Positions 17,814 to 26,605 of a stretch of 64,000 nt of DNA are shown in pieces (positions within the stretch are counted from its first letter, which is position 1; each line of letters starts with the position of its first letter). Made by a program: the position numbers and the translations under genes. Below the pieces are notes generated by a model. It saw only the letters and a program-made list of their open reading frames with translations, searched no databases and was not told the origin of the DNA. Source of the stretch: VAZQ01 sp963753575 (lineage in GTDB: Bacteria; Pseudomonadota; Alphaproteobacteria; Rhizobiales; Xanthobacteraceae); the NCBI GenBank assembly GCA_963753575.1, contig CAVWCR010000003.1, positions 1,426,001 to 1,490,000 on the forward strand, in the 5' to 3' direction.

Positions 17814-19196
17814 TCACTTCGCCGCGACGCTCTCACGCACCTTAGGCACCGGCGCCCCGCCCCGTGCGTAGCGGCTTGGCGGCCGCTTGAGCCCCAGGTG
17901 CTCGCGCAGCGTACGCCCCTCGTACTCGCTGCGGAACAGGCCGCGACGCCGCAGCTCCGGGACCACTAGCTCGACGAAATCGTCAAGCCCGCCCGGCAGG
18001 TAGGGCGGCATGATGTTGAAGCCGTCGCAGCCTTCCTTGCTGAACCATTCTTCCATGTGGTCGGCGATCTGCTGCGGCGAGCCGCGCACGACGCTTTTCG
18101 CCCGTGCCCCCGCGACCCGCATCGCCACCTGCCGCATGGTCAGGTTCTCCTTGCGCGCCATGTCGCGCACATTGTCGAACGTCGAGCGGCTCGCGTTCGA
18201 CAGCGGCAGGTCTTCCGGCAGCGGACCATCGAAATCGTAGGGCGTGAGATCGACGTTGCCGAGCACCATGGAGAGGATTTCGCGCGCCACCACCGGATGG
18301 ATCAGCGACTGCAGATATTCATATTTCTCGTTCGCCTCGGCTTCGGTGCGGCCCACGATAGCGCTGAGCCCCGGCATGATCTTCATCTCGTCGGGCGCGC
18401 GGCCGTGCTGATCCATCTGGCCCTTGATGCGCGTGTAGAACGTCGTCGCCTGCTCGATGGTAAGCGGCGCACAGAAGATCACTTCGGCGAATTCGGCCGC
18501 CACCTCGATCATGTCATCGGAGCCGCCGGCCTGCACGATCACCGGGCGGCCTTGCGGCGTGCGTGGCACGTTGAGCGGACCGCGCACCGAGAAGATCTCG
18601 CCCTTGTGGTTGAGGCGATGCAGCTTGTCGGGATGGAAGAACAATCCGCTCGCCTTGTCGCGCACGAAGGCGTCGTCATCCCAGCTGTCCCAGAGCCCGA
18701 CCACCACGCGCGCGAATTCGCCCGCGCGGTGGTAGCGCTCGCCGTGCTCGTAGTGGACGTCGCGGCTGAAGTTGTTGGCCTCTCCCACCATGCCCGAGGT
18801 CACCAGGTTCCAACCGGCGCGGCCGCCGCTCAGGTGATCGATCGAGGCAAACTTGCGCGCCACATGGAAGGGCTCGTTGTAGCTCGTGGACGCGGTCGCC
18901 ACGAGGCCGATGTGGCTCGTCACCGACGAGAGCGCTGCCAGCAGCGTCAACGGCTCGAAGTTCGCGATGTACTGCGCCGAGCGCGAGAGCGCCTCCATGT
19001 TGGCTTCGCGAACGCAGAGGTTGTCGGCGAAGAACACCATGTCGAACTTGGCGCGCTCGGCCGTCTGGGTGATCTCGGCATAGTGCTTGAAGTTGATGCC
19101 GGCGTCGGCCTGCGCCTGCGGGTGGCGCCAGGAGGCGACATGATGCCCGGTGGGATTGAAGAACGCGCCGAGCCGCATCTGACCTTTGTTAGCCAT
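17814..19196 (-). CDS. LLM-class flavin-dependent monooxygenase (NtaA/SnaA/DszA family)
   Basis: A 460-aa FMN-dependent oxygenase of the luciferase-like superfamily. The start LGAFFNPTGHHVASWRHP and the segments AERAKFDMVFFADN, STSYNEPFHVARKFASIDHLSGGRAGWNLVTS and YHRAGEF are characteristic of the nitrilotriacetate-monooxygenase/DszA subfamily. It needs FMNH2 from a separate reductase, not seen nearby. The ATG is preceded by AGGAGAGGA. The downstream binding protein is co-transcribed and a LysR regulator is divergent, so the unit probably takes up and oxidises one organic S- or N-compound. Confidence 0.87.
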   Translation of the reverse strand: MANKGQMRLGAFFNPTGHHVASWRHPQAQADAGINFKHYAEITQTAERAKFDMVFFADNLCVREANMEALSRSAQYIANFEPLTLLAALSSVTSHIGLVATASTSYNEPFHVARKFASIDHLSGGRAGWNLVTSGMVGEANNFSRDVHYEHGERYHRAGEFARVVVGLWDSWDDDAFVRDKASGLFFHPDKLHRLNHKGEIFSVRGPLNVPRTPQGRPVIVQAGGSDDMIEVAAEFAEVIFCAPLTIEQATTFYTRIKGQMDQHGRAPDEMKIMPGLSAIVGRTEAEANEKYEYLQSLIHPVVAREILSMVLGNVDLTPYDFDGPLPEDLPLSNASRSTFDNVRDMARKENLTMRQVAMRVAGARAKSVVRGSPQQIADHMEEWFSKEGCDGFNIMPPYLPGGLDDFVELVVPELRRRGLFRSEYEGRTLREHLGLKRPPSRYARGGAPVPKVRESVAAK

Positions 19197-19272
19197 TCCT
19201 CTCCTTCTCCCTCCTCGTCCATCCTCGCCCGGCGTGCCGGGGGCGCTTCGCAGCCAGCGACCAGAACCCGTT

Positions 19273-19301
19273 CACACCCTTTGCACACCCCTGGCACACC
19301 C
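19273..19301 (+). promoter_or_regulatory. Three CACACCC repeats at 11-bp spacing in a divergent promoter
   Basis: CACACCC starts at 19273, 19284 and 19295, so the copies lie on one helix face. They are between the monooxygenase and LysR start codons, a plausible binding array for the LysR protein or RNA polymerase contacts. No direct evidence of function. Confidence 0.4.
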
Positions 19302-19377
19302 TTGCCAAGTCCTTGCTATTCGGCTTCGGTGTTAGCCGGAATTCCCTATTTGGCTTATCCTCCTTAGGAGTTTTCCT

Positions 19378-20358
19378 ATGTTGCGCAAGATCGACTGGGA
19401 AAGCCAGCTCGGCCGGCGCTTGCGGCTGCGCGAGCTGCACGTGTTTTTTACGGTCGCGCAGCAGGGCAGCATGGCCAAGGCGGCCGCCCAGCTCGGGGTC
19501 TCCGCCCCGACGGTATCGGAGGTGATGGCCGATCTCGAGCATGGGCTCGGCGTGCGGCTGCTGGATCGCAGCCCGCGCGGCGTGGAGCCGACCATCTACG
19601 GGCGGGCGCTGCTCAAGCGCGGCCTCACCGCGTTTGATGAATTGAAGCAGGGCATCAAGGAGATCGAGTTCCTCACCGATCCGACCGCGGGCGAGCTGTC
19701 GGTCGGCTACACCAACATGATCGCGCCGGTGTTCGCGGCGATTGTGGAGCGCTTTGCCGAAAAATATCCGCGCGTCGTCATGCGGCTCGAGCTGGTGCTC
19801 TCGCCCGTTCCCAAGGCGATGCCGGGGCTGCACGACCGCACCTTCGATCTGATCCTGGCGCGGTTGTCGGCGCCCTGGCTGCCGGAAGACCGCTTGAGCG
19901 AGGAGATCGGGGCCGAATCCCTGTTCGACGATCCCGTGGTGGTCGTGGCGGGCGCGCACAGCCCCTGGGCGCGCCGGCGCAAGATCGATCTCGCCGAGCT
20001 CGTCGACGAGCCATGGATCCTCTCGCCGCCGAAGGGATGGAGCTACGAGCTGATCGCCGACACCTGCAAGGCGCGCGGTCTCAATGTGCCGACCCCGACG
20101 CTGATGACCAACACGATGGAGCTTCGCACCAAGTTGCTCGCCACCGGCCCGTTCATCACGGTCGTGCCGCGCTCGGCGCTGCGCGGCGAGAGACATGGGC
20201 TGAAAATGCTGCCGGTCGACCTGCCGGCACGGCCCTGGCCCATCACGGTCTTCACGCTGAAGAATAGAACGTTGAGCCCGGTCGCCGAGCGTTTTGTCGA
20301 GTGCGCGCGCGAGGCGGCCAAATCCATGAACGGGAATGCGCCTGCCCGCAAAACTTGA
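19378..20358 (+). CDS. LysR-family transcriptional regulator
   Basis: A 326-aa LTTR. The winged HTH occupies residues about 15-75 (LRELHVFFTVAQQGSMAKAA, then APTVSEVMADLE and LLDRSPRGVEPT). The periplasmic-binding-like effector domain follows, with LSVGYTNMIAPVF at its start. TAGGAG lies 7 bp before the ATG. It is divergent from the monooxygenase/binding-protein operon with 181 bp between, the usual layout for a regulator of that operon. The downstream Bug-type binding gene runs the same way but 100 bp later. Confidence 0.88.
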   Translation: MLRKIDWESQLGRRLRLRELHVFFTVAQQGSMAKAAAQLGVSAPTVSEVMADLEHGLGVRLLDRSPRGVEPTIYGRALLKRGLTAFDELKQGIKEIEFLTDPTAGELSVGYTNMIAPVFAAIVERFAEKYPRVVMRLELVLSPVPKAMPGLHDRTFDLILARLSAPWLPEDRLSEEIGAESLFDDPVVVVAGAHSPWARRRKIDLAELVDEPWILSPPKGWSYELIADTCKARGLNVPTPTLMTNTMELRTKLLATGPFITVVPRSALRGERHGLKMLPVDLPARPWPITVFTLKNRTLSPVAERFVECAREAAKSMNGNAPARKT

Positions 20359-20461
20359 GTCCGACGGCGGACGGCTTCCTTCGCCCTGAAAAGACGGCAA
20401 CAATTGACGTTGGCAGTCGAAGAATCTACCGTCGCGAGACGCCGCGATGGGGCACGATTGC

Positions 20462-21475
20462 ATGAAACGTCCAAATCCACTCGGCCTTCTCTGCATCGCG
20501 CTGGCGGCCGCGCTTGCGCCAGTCGCCACCTCCGCGCAATCCAATTTCTACGCCGGCAAGACCGTCACCATCATCGTCGGCTATTCCGCCGGCGGCGGGT
20601 ATGACCAATATTCGCGCCTGCTCGCGCGTCACTTCGGCCGCCACATTCCGGGCCATCCGAATATCGTGGTGCAGAATATGCCAGGCGCCGCGAGCCTCAC
20701 CGCGGTGCGCTACCTCGCCAACACCGCGCCCAAGGACGGTACCGCCATCGTCAATTTCGATCCGGGGCTCATCCTGGAGTCGCTCGTTGCGCCGGACAAG
20801 TTCAACGTGAAGTTCTCCGACTACCAGTTCCTGGGCGGCATGTCGCGCGAGGTGACCATTTGCTACGCGTGGCACGCAACCGGCATCAAGACCTGGGACG
20901 ATCTGATGAAGCGCAAGGAGTTCCTGATCGGCCTCACCGCGCGCGGATCGGCGGTCTATGCCAACGGCGCAGCGCTGCGGAAGATCTTCAAGGCACCGAT
21001 CCGCCAGATCGCCGGCTATCCCGGCAGCAACGAGCAGCGGCTTGCCATCGAGCGTGGCGAACTCGAGGGCGCCTGCGCATCATGGAGCGCAATCCCGCAA
21101 GACTGGATCGTCAACCACAAGATCAATCCGCTCGCCCGCTTCGGGCCGATCCGCCCCGCCGACATGCCGGCGGGCACGCCCTACGTCAACGATCTCGCCA
21201 GCACGCAGGAACAGAAGGACGTGCTCAATATCCTCAACGCACCCGGCCAGTTGGGGCGCCCGTACATCATGGCGAAGGAGGCGCCGCACGAGCGCGCACG
21301 GCTGTTGGCGTCCGCCTTCGCCGAGACGCTGAAGGATCCGCTGCTGCTGGCTGAAGCTCGCAAGCAGTCGTTGCCGATCGAGCTGTTCAGCGCGGCGGAA
21401 TCCGAAAAGATCATCCGAACCATCTATTCCGCTTCGCCGGACCTGATCCGCAAGGTCAGGGACGTGTATGAATAG
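20462..21475 (+). CDS. Bug/TctC-type tripartite tricarboxylate transporter substrate-binding protein
   Basis: A 337-aa periplasmic binding protein with a signal peptide (residues 1-25, cleavage near TSA-QSN). The family landmarks are FYAGKTVTIIVGYSAGGGYD, RHIPGHPNIVVQNMPGAAS and IERGELEGACASW. Relatives bind carboxylates or amides. No TctA/TctB permease is present in the window, as is common for Bug proteins. The ATG at 20462 with GGGG upstream is preferred to 20447. It may be co-transcribed with the LysR gene or with the downstream molybdenum hydroxylase subunit. Confidence 0.87.
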   Translation: MKRPNPLGLLCIALAAALAPVATSAQSNFYAGKTVTIIVGYSAGGGYDQYSRLLARHFGRHIPGHPNIVVQNMPGAASLTAVRYLANTAPKDGTAIVNFDPGLILESLVAPDKFNVKFSDYQFLGGMSREVTICYAWHATGIKTWDDLMKRKEFLIGLTARGSAVYANGAALRKIFKAPIRQIAGYPGSNEQRLAIERGELEGACASWSAIPQDWIVNHKINPLARFGPIRPADMPAGTPYVNDLASTQEQKDVLNILNAPGQLGRPYIMAKEAPHERARLLASAFAETLKDPLLLAEARKQSLPIELFSAAESEKIIRTIYSASPDLIRKVRDVYE

Positions 21476-21543
21476 AGCCGACGGTCTCTATTTTGACTCC
21501 TCCGCATTTGCTGCCATGCTGAGTGCAGAAGCTCGGAGGTGGC

Positions 21544-23880
21544 ATGAGTTCTCGCAAGCCTGTTGGAAATACAGGGATCGGGTTCCCGGTGCGTCGCGTC
21601 GAAGATCGGCGCTTCGTAACCGGTAAAGGCAATTTCGTTGACGACACGAGCTTGCCGAATTGCGCCTTCGCCTATGTTGTACGGTCGCCACATGCTCACG
21701 CCAAGATCACTCGCATTGACAAAAGCGCTGCCCTCGCCGCGCCTGGCGTCATCGGTGTCCTGACCGGCGAGGACTGCATCAATGACGGGCTGGGCGAGCT
21801 GCCCTGTCCGGGCTTTCCAACGCTTCCCGCTGGCGCCCCTTCCTACCGACCGCTGCGGCCGGTCTTACCAAGGGAATTTGTACGGCACGTCGGTGATGGC
21901 GTCGCGCTGATCGTCGCTGAGACGCTGCATCAGGCGAAGGACGCGGGCGAATTGCTGGCCGTGGACTACGAGGCGCTCCCGGCAGTGACTCTGCCGGACG
22001 CCATGGCCGCCGATGCACCCAAGGTCTGGCAAGCGGCCGACAGCAACGTGAGCTTTGAGTTGGAGCGCGGAGATCGACGGGCCGTCGATCAGGCCTTCGC
22101 CAGGGCCGCGCATGTCACTAAGCTCTCGCTCCACTATCCACGCGTGACCGCGAATACGATCGAGCCGCGTGCGCTCGTTGCCTGCCGCGAAGCAGGGCAG
22201 CGCTTTACGCTGTACGCGACCTCGCAGACTCCCTACCGGCTTCGGGAGACCCTCTCCAGCATTCTTGCAATGTCGGAGCTGGACCTCAGGATCGTATCGC
22301 CGGACGTCGGCGGCGGCTTCGGCATGAAGAGTCAGGTTTATCCGGAGGACGTCCTCGTCCTTTGGGCGGCGCGAAAGTTCAACAGGCCGGTGAAATGGCT
22401 TGCGGAGCGAAGCAGCGATGCCATCCCGTCAGATGCGCACGGCCGGCACCAGATCGTCGAGGCGGAACTCGCATTCGATGGCGAGGCGCGGATACTGGCG
22501 CTGCGGTCGTCCGTTGCGGTCGATCTTGGCGCTTATCTCAGCGTGACCGCGGCCAGCGCGCCCAGCAACGCGACGACGAGCCTCAACAGCACCTACGTCA
22601 TCCCGGCGATTCATGTCGTGGTCAGGGCGCTGTTTACGAACACCGCCATGATGGCCTCGTATCGCGGGACGGCGAAGCCGGAAGGCAGCTTCGTGGTCGA
22701 GCGCCTGGTCGACAAGGCGGCCCGCGAGCTCGGCATCGATCCGGTCGACATGCGGCGGCAAAACCTGGTTCCGTCGGCTGCCATGCCGCACAAGACCGCG
22801 GGCGGCTTCGTCTACGACTGCGGCGATTTTGAGCGCATCCTCGACAAGGCGCTCGAGCTGTCAGACTGGGCGGGTTTTGCCGCACGGCGCGCGCAGAGCG
22901 AGGCGCGCGGACTGCGTCGCGGCATCGGGCTCGCGATGCATTGTCAGCGCGCGGGCAATCAATCGGAACGGATGGAAATTCGAGTGTCGCCGAATGGTTC
23001 GCTCGCCTTGTATGTCGGCACCCATTCGCACGGGCAGAGCCACGAGACGGTCTTCGCTCAGATGGCGCATGAATGGCTGGGCGTAGACCTCGACCAGGTG
23101 CGCCTATTCCAGGGTGACACCGACAAGGTGCTGTTCGGCCGCGGCACCTTTTCACAACGCAGCATGCTGGCTGGCGGTTCTGCGCTGAAATGCGCTGCCG
23201 ATGAAGTGATCAGAAAGGGCAAACGTGTCGCCACCTTGTTGTTGGAGGCGGCCGAGGCCGACATCGAGTTTCAATCCGGCAGTTTCCGCGTCAAGGGCAC
23301 CGATCGCGAAGTCAGCTTCAAGACGATCGCGCGCAAATCCTACCAGGGACTTGGTCTGCCGCCGGAACTGGGGATCGGGCTCGACGGAACGGGCACCCAT
23401 CCGGGTCCCTACACCTTTCCCAACGGGTGCATGATCTGCGAGGTTGAGATCGACACCGAAACCGGCGCGGTCAGCGTGAGCCGATTATCAGCCGTCGACG
23501 ATGCCGGCGTCATCATCAATCCCCTGACCTTCGAAGGCCAGCTGCATGGCTCGACCGCGCAGGGGCTGGGCGAGGCGTTGCTTGAGCAGATGCTGTACGA
23601 CCGCCAGAGCGGACAATTGCTCACCGGCTCCTTTACCGACTACGTGATGCCCCGCGCCGACAACATGCCGCCTATCCGCTCCGACGTGCAACCGGTGCCG
23701 ACGAAAACCAATCTGTTAGGGGTGAAGGGCGGCAGTGAGACTGGCAACGTCGCCGCGCCCGCAGCCATCGTCAATGCCATCGTCGACGCGCTGGCTCCGT
23801 TTGGGGTCACGGATATGCCAATTCCTGCCACGCCGGAACGCATCTGGCGCGCCATCAAAGGCGGCGCCGGCATCGTATGA
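21544..23880 (+). CDS. Xanthine dehydrogenase-family molybdopterin-binding large subunit
   Basis: A 778-aa catalytic subunit of a molybdenum hydroxylase. The N-terminal FPVRRVEDRRFVTGKGNFVDD is the a/b hammerhead. VGGGFGMKSQVYPEDVL binds the cofactor, MASYRGTAKPEGSFVVERLVD is the MoCo/substrate loop, and KGGSETGNVAAPAAI near the end contains the conserved catalytic Glu. The loop is not the AYRCSFR of true CO dehydrogenase, so another aldehyde or heteroaromatic substrate is expected. GGAGG precedes the ATG. No iron-sulfur or FAD subunit genes are adjacent, which is unusual, so partners must be encoded elsewhere. Confidence 0.87.
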   Translation: MSSRKPVGNTGIGFPVRRVEDRRFVTGKGNFVDDTSLPNCAFAYVVRSPHAHAKITRIDKSAALAAPGVIGVLTGEDCINDGLGELPCPGFPTLPAGAPSYRPLRPVLPREFVRHVGDGVALIVAETLHQAKDAGELLAVDYEALPAVTLPDAMAADAPKVWQAADSNVSFELERGDRRAVDQAFARAAHVTKLSLHYPRVTANTIEPRALVACREAGQRFTLYATSQTPYRLRETLSSILAMSELDLRIVSPDVGGGFGMKSQVYPEDVLVLWAARKFNRPVKWLAERSSDAIPSDAHGRHQIVEAELAFDGEARILALRSSVAVDLGAYLSVTAASAPSNATTSLNSTYVIPAIHVVVRALFTNTAMMASYRGTAKPEGSFVVERLVDKAARELGIDPVDMRRQNLVPSAAMPHKTAGGFVYDCGDFERILDKALELSDWAGFAARRAQSEARGLRRGIGLAMHCQRAGNQSERMEIRVSPNGSLALYVGTHSHGQSHETVFAQMAHEWLGVDLDQVRLFQGDTDKVLFGRGTFSQRSMLAGGSALKCAADEVIRKGKRVATLLLEAAEADIEFQSGSFRVKGTDREVSFKTIARKSYQGLGLPPELGIGLDGTGTHPGPYTFPNGCMICEVEIDTETGAVSVSRLSAVDDAGVIINPLTFEGQLHGSTAQGLGEALLEQMLYDRQSGQLLTGSFTDYVMPRADNMPPIRSDVQPVPTKTNLLGVKGGSETGNVAAPAAIVNAIVDALAPFGVTDMPIPATPERIWRAIKGGAGIV

Positions 23881-23927
23881 GGCATCGCCGGTGCGGCGCT
23901 GGAGCATCCACGCGCTGACGGCCGTGG

Positions 23928-23953
23928 CTGCGCGCCGATGCGCCGCGCCCTAG
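23928..23953 (+). repeat. Left 26-bp copy of an IS5-type transposase 3' end
   Basis: Matches 29152-29177 at 24 of 26 positions, in the same orientation. In frame it reads WLRADAPRP plus the start of a TAG stop, like the right copy (WPRADARRP). It is only a scrap and was recognised by comparison with the longer right remnant. It lies about 50 bp after the molybdenum enzyme stop. Confidence 0.5.
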
Positions 23954-24085
23954 GCTGTGTTCTTATGAGTTGGCTTGGTCGATCCGGCCGATGTCGCTTG
24001 TCCCCCGACAGCGGCGCAAGAGCGGACATTCGAACACCGCCGCTCAGCGCCGCAGCAACGCACGATGGCGCGTGCAACCGCGAAG

Positions 24086-24730
24086 CTACTGCAGATAACT
24101 GAGATAGGCCGCGACGGCTGCAACTTGCGACTTGGTCAAGTTGTGCGCGATCGGTTCCATGATGGCGGATGTGTCTGGGTTTTTCGGATCCTGGCCCCGC
24201 TCCTTGGTCCAGTTCGCCAATTTGTTCGAGATGTAGTCATGGAGCTGACCTGCCAAACGAGGAAATGCTCCGTTTCCTTTGGCGTTTGGGCCGTGACAGG
24301 ACGCGCACGCCGGAACACCGGCGCTGGGAATACCCTCGTCGTAGATTTTCTTCCCCGCAGCGGTGGATTCTCTTGGAGCCCCGCCTAAGGGTTTCGGATT
24401 GAGATCCCTAAAATGTGCAGCAAGCGACGCGCGCGTTGCCGGGCTCAGAACATGCGCCACCCCATACATGAATTTGTTCTCGCGCCGACGCTCAACGAAG
24501 GCCCGCAACTGGTTCTCGAAGTACTGGGGTTGCTGGCCCGCGAGCCGTGGCATCGGCGTAGCTCCACGATAACCCTGCCCCGACAGCCCATGGCAGGTCT
24601 TGCAATAATCTATCTTGGCCTGCAGAGCCCGACCCGAAAGGTCGGTCGTGCCTTCCGCTTGAGCGGTTGAGCAAAAGACAACAGACAGGATCGCCATTTG
24701 CAACACCGCCTGTAAGCGAATGAACATCAT
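24086..24730 (-). CDS. Diheme cytochrome c, c4-like, paralogue 1
   Basis: A 214-aa periplasmic electron carrier with a signal peptide (residues 1-25). It has two CxxCH heme sites, CKTCH (43-47) and CASCH (142-146), in two similar halves. Each heme site is followed by a PRLAGQ segment, the hallmark of cytochrome c4/c553-type proteins. It lies at the distal end of a same-strand run of three cytochromes behind the cytochrome-porin gene, so it may pass electrons between an outer-membrane conduit and inner-membrane oxidases or reductases. It is closely similar to the protein at 25467-26111. Confidence 0.88.
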   Translation of the reverse strand: MMFIRLQAVLQMAILSVVFCSTAQAEGTTDLSGRALQAKIDYCKTCHGLSGQGYRGATPMPRLAGQQPQYFENQLRAFVERRRENKFMYGVAHVLSPATRASLAAHFRDLNPKPLGGAPRESTAAGKKIYDEGIPSAGVPACASCHGPNAKGNGAFPRLAGQLHDYISNKLANWTKERGQDPKNPDTSAIMEPIAHNLTKSQVAAVAAYLSYLQ

Positions 24731-24773
24731 GATCCTGGCTCCGATGCGACAACAGGTCGAAGGAAGTAGCGCG

Positions 24774-25373
24774 TCATTTGACGAAACTGAGGTATGACGC
24801 GAGCGCGTCGATCACATTCGGCGGCAATGTGCTTGCAATGCGAGGCATGGGAGAGGCGGCGGCCGCATGATATCCTTCGCGCCATTGCTTGAGTCTTCGT
24901 TTCAAGTAGAAGTAAGAGAGCCCTCCCAGACGAGGAATGTCCCTGACGCCCTCGGCCTTCGGGCCGTGACAGACGGCGCAGGACACAATGTTGGAATCCG
25001 GAATTCCGTCTTGGTAGATCGTTCTTCCGGTGGCTGCGAGCTCTCTCTCTCCGTCGTCCGCGGCCTCGGCGGGTAGCTTTGAGAAATGAAGCGCCAAATA
25101 GCGCCCCGTCCTCGGACTGAGAGCAGCGGTCGCACCCCACATATATTGTTTTGAAAAAGGGTTGTCCCGCGTGTGCCTGCTAAAGCTTTGAAGCTGGCTC
25201 TCGATGTACCGCGCTCTCTGTCCCGCCAATCGCGGCGCGGCCGCATAACCTTGCCCCGACTGTCCGTGACACCAGGTGCAATTGCGAACGCTCTCCGTGT
25301 CGTCCGCGAAAGCAGGGGACGCCGAAGCCACGATGACCAGAACCGCTATCGCTAATCCGACAACTTTCATCAT
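24774..25373 (-). CDS. Diheme cytochrome c, c4-like, divergent copy
   Basis: A 199-aa exported cytochrome. The ATG at 25373 has AAAGG 5 bp upstream and starts a clean signal peptide (MMKVVGLAIAVLVIVASASPAFA). A longer frame back to 25436 would mask it. Heme motifs CTWCH and CAVCH lie in two homologous halves; YAAAPRLAGQRARYIESQLQ and PRLGGLSYFYLKRRLKQW follow the respective hemes. It is more distant from its two neighbours than they are from each other. It is the middle gene of the cytochrome run. Confidence 0.87.
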   Translation of the reverse strand: MMKVVGLAIAVLVIVASASPAFADDTESVRNCTWCHGQSGQGYAAAPRLAGQRARYIESQLQSFSRHTRDNPFSKQYMWGATAALSPRTGRYLALHFSKLPAEAADDGERELAATGRTIYQDGIPDSNIVSCAVCHGPKAEGVRDIPRLGGLSYFYLKRRLKQWREGYHAAAASPMPRIASTLPPNVIDALASYLSFVK

Positions 25374-25466
25374 GTGACCTTTCGCGCCTTGTGTTTCATT
25401 CTTACGGTCCATCGACGACATCCGGCATAGGGCCAAGCTATTGCGGGCCAGCTACTGCGGGCCAAG

Positions 25467-26111
25467 CTACCGCTGAAAACTCAGATAGGCTGCGACGGCT
25501 GCAACTTCCGACTTGGTCATGGCGTGAGACGTCGCTGCCATGACGGTTGCTGCGTCCGGATTGGACGGATCCAGACCGCGCTCTTTGGTCCAGTTCGCGA
25601 GCTTGCTCGCGATGTAGTCATGAAGCTGACCAGCGAGACGAGGGATCGCATCCTTTCCCTTGGCATCCGGCCCATGACAGGCCAGGCATGCGGGAACATT
25701 GTTTTCGGGAATTCCCTCCTCGTAGATCCTCTTGCCAGCGGCCGCGAGCTGTCGCGGTGCGCCGCCTAATGGTCTGGGGTTGAGAGTCTTGAAATGCGCG
25801 GCAAGCGCCGCGCGCATTGCCGGGCTCAAGACATGCGCCACATTGTACATGTATTGATTTTGCCGCCTGCGCTCGACGAAGGCCCGGAGCTGATTCTCGA
25901 TGTACTTGGTCTGCTGTCCGGCCAACCGCGGTATCGGGTAGAACCCGCGATATCCTTGCCCCGACAGCCCATGGCAATTCTTGCAATATTCTATCTTGGC
26001 CTGCAGGCCGCCCTTCGAAGGCGCTGCCGCGTCCTCCGCCCGTGCCGCCGCTGAGAGGACAACGGCCAGGATCGCTGTTTGCAACGCCAGCTGTAAGCGC
26101 ATGAACTTCAT
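25467..26111 (-). CDS. Diheme cytochrome c, c4-like, paralogue 2
   Basis: A 214-aa periplasmic cytochrome nearly colinear with the 24086-24730 product. Hemes are CKNCH (43-47) and CLACH (142-146), with HGLSGQGYRG and LSPAMRAALAAHF conserved. The signal peptide ends near ARA-ED. The strong similarity and equal spacing of the hemes point to gene duplication within the cluster. It is the cytochrome closest to the broken outer-membrane gene and the cytochrome-porin gene. By analogy with Cyc1 of acidophilic iron oxidisers, a c4-type protein would be the natural partner of a Cyc2-type porin; that is inference. Confidence 0.88.
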   Translation of the reverse strand: MKFMRLQLALQTAILAVVLSAAARAEDAAAPSKGGLQAKIEYCKNCHGLSGQGYRGFYPIPRLAGQQTKYIENQLRAFVERRRQNQYMYNVAHVLSPAMRAALAAHFKTLNPRPLGGAPRQLAAAGKRIYEEGIPENNVPACLACHGPDAKGKDAIPRLAGQLHDYIASKLANWTKERGLDPSNPDAATVMAATSHAMTKSEVAAVAAYLSFQR

Positions 26112-26166
26112 GATCGGGCCCCCACGGCCTTTGATACGAACCGGCGCTTCCTTCTCGCGCCAACGG

Positions 26167-26572
26167 TCACTTGTCGGACGAGCACATGTGGACGTTCAGC
26201 CCCAGCTTGACGTCCCGGACGGTCTGCTTGATCCGCACCGGGCCTGAAAGCTCAAGATTGTTGTCGGTCATCAGCACGCTCGTGGTCCCGAAATCGTAGA
26301 ATTCGTATTCCAGCTTGGCTGACCAATTCTCGAACAACGCCCATTCGACGCCTCCGCCCGCGGCGTCCGACAGCAAGTCCTGCGCCAGCTGGATGGGATC
26401 GGTGATGTCCTTGCGCGATCAGCCGCCAGCGCCGTGCGCTCCGGCGTAGCAACTGCTCCAGGTGAAAGCGGATATTGCGCGCGGCGCCTTGAACGGCATG
26501 TCGGCCGCAAGAGCATGGCCGCCGAAGATCGACAACACACCTGCGGTTCCCGCCAGTAGTGATTTTTTTCAT
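26167..26572 (-). pseudogene. Broken Omp25/Omp31-like outer-membrane beta-barrel gene
   Basis: The start ATG is followed by seven A residues (26563-26569 as T on plus). Dropping one A gives a typical porin leader: KSLLAGTAGVLSIFGGHALA, then ADMPFKAP and SAFTWSSCYAGAHGAGG. That frame then meets TGA at 26419-26421 where the family has Trp, and resumes as SRKDITDPIQLAQDLL. The next residues jump straight to the C-terminal VEWALFENWSAKLEYEFYDFG part, so the middle of the barrel is deleted. Three lesions make this a real pseudogene rather than one sequencing error. It separates the cytochrome-porin gene from the cytochromes. Confidence 0.85.
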
Positions 26573-26605
26573 GGCCGTATCTTTCTTGTGATCACGAGCC
26601 GGTCG

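Noticed and set aside
21544..23880. Aerobic CO dehydrogenase large subunit (CoxL)
   Set aside because: The active-site loop is YRGTAKPE-like rather than AYRCSFR, and no coxM/coxS genes are adjacent.
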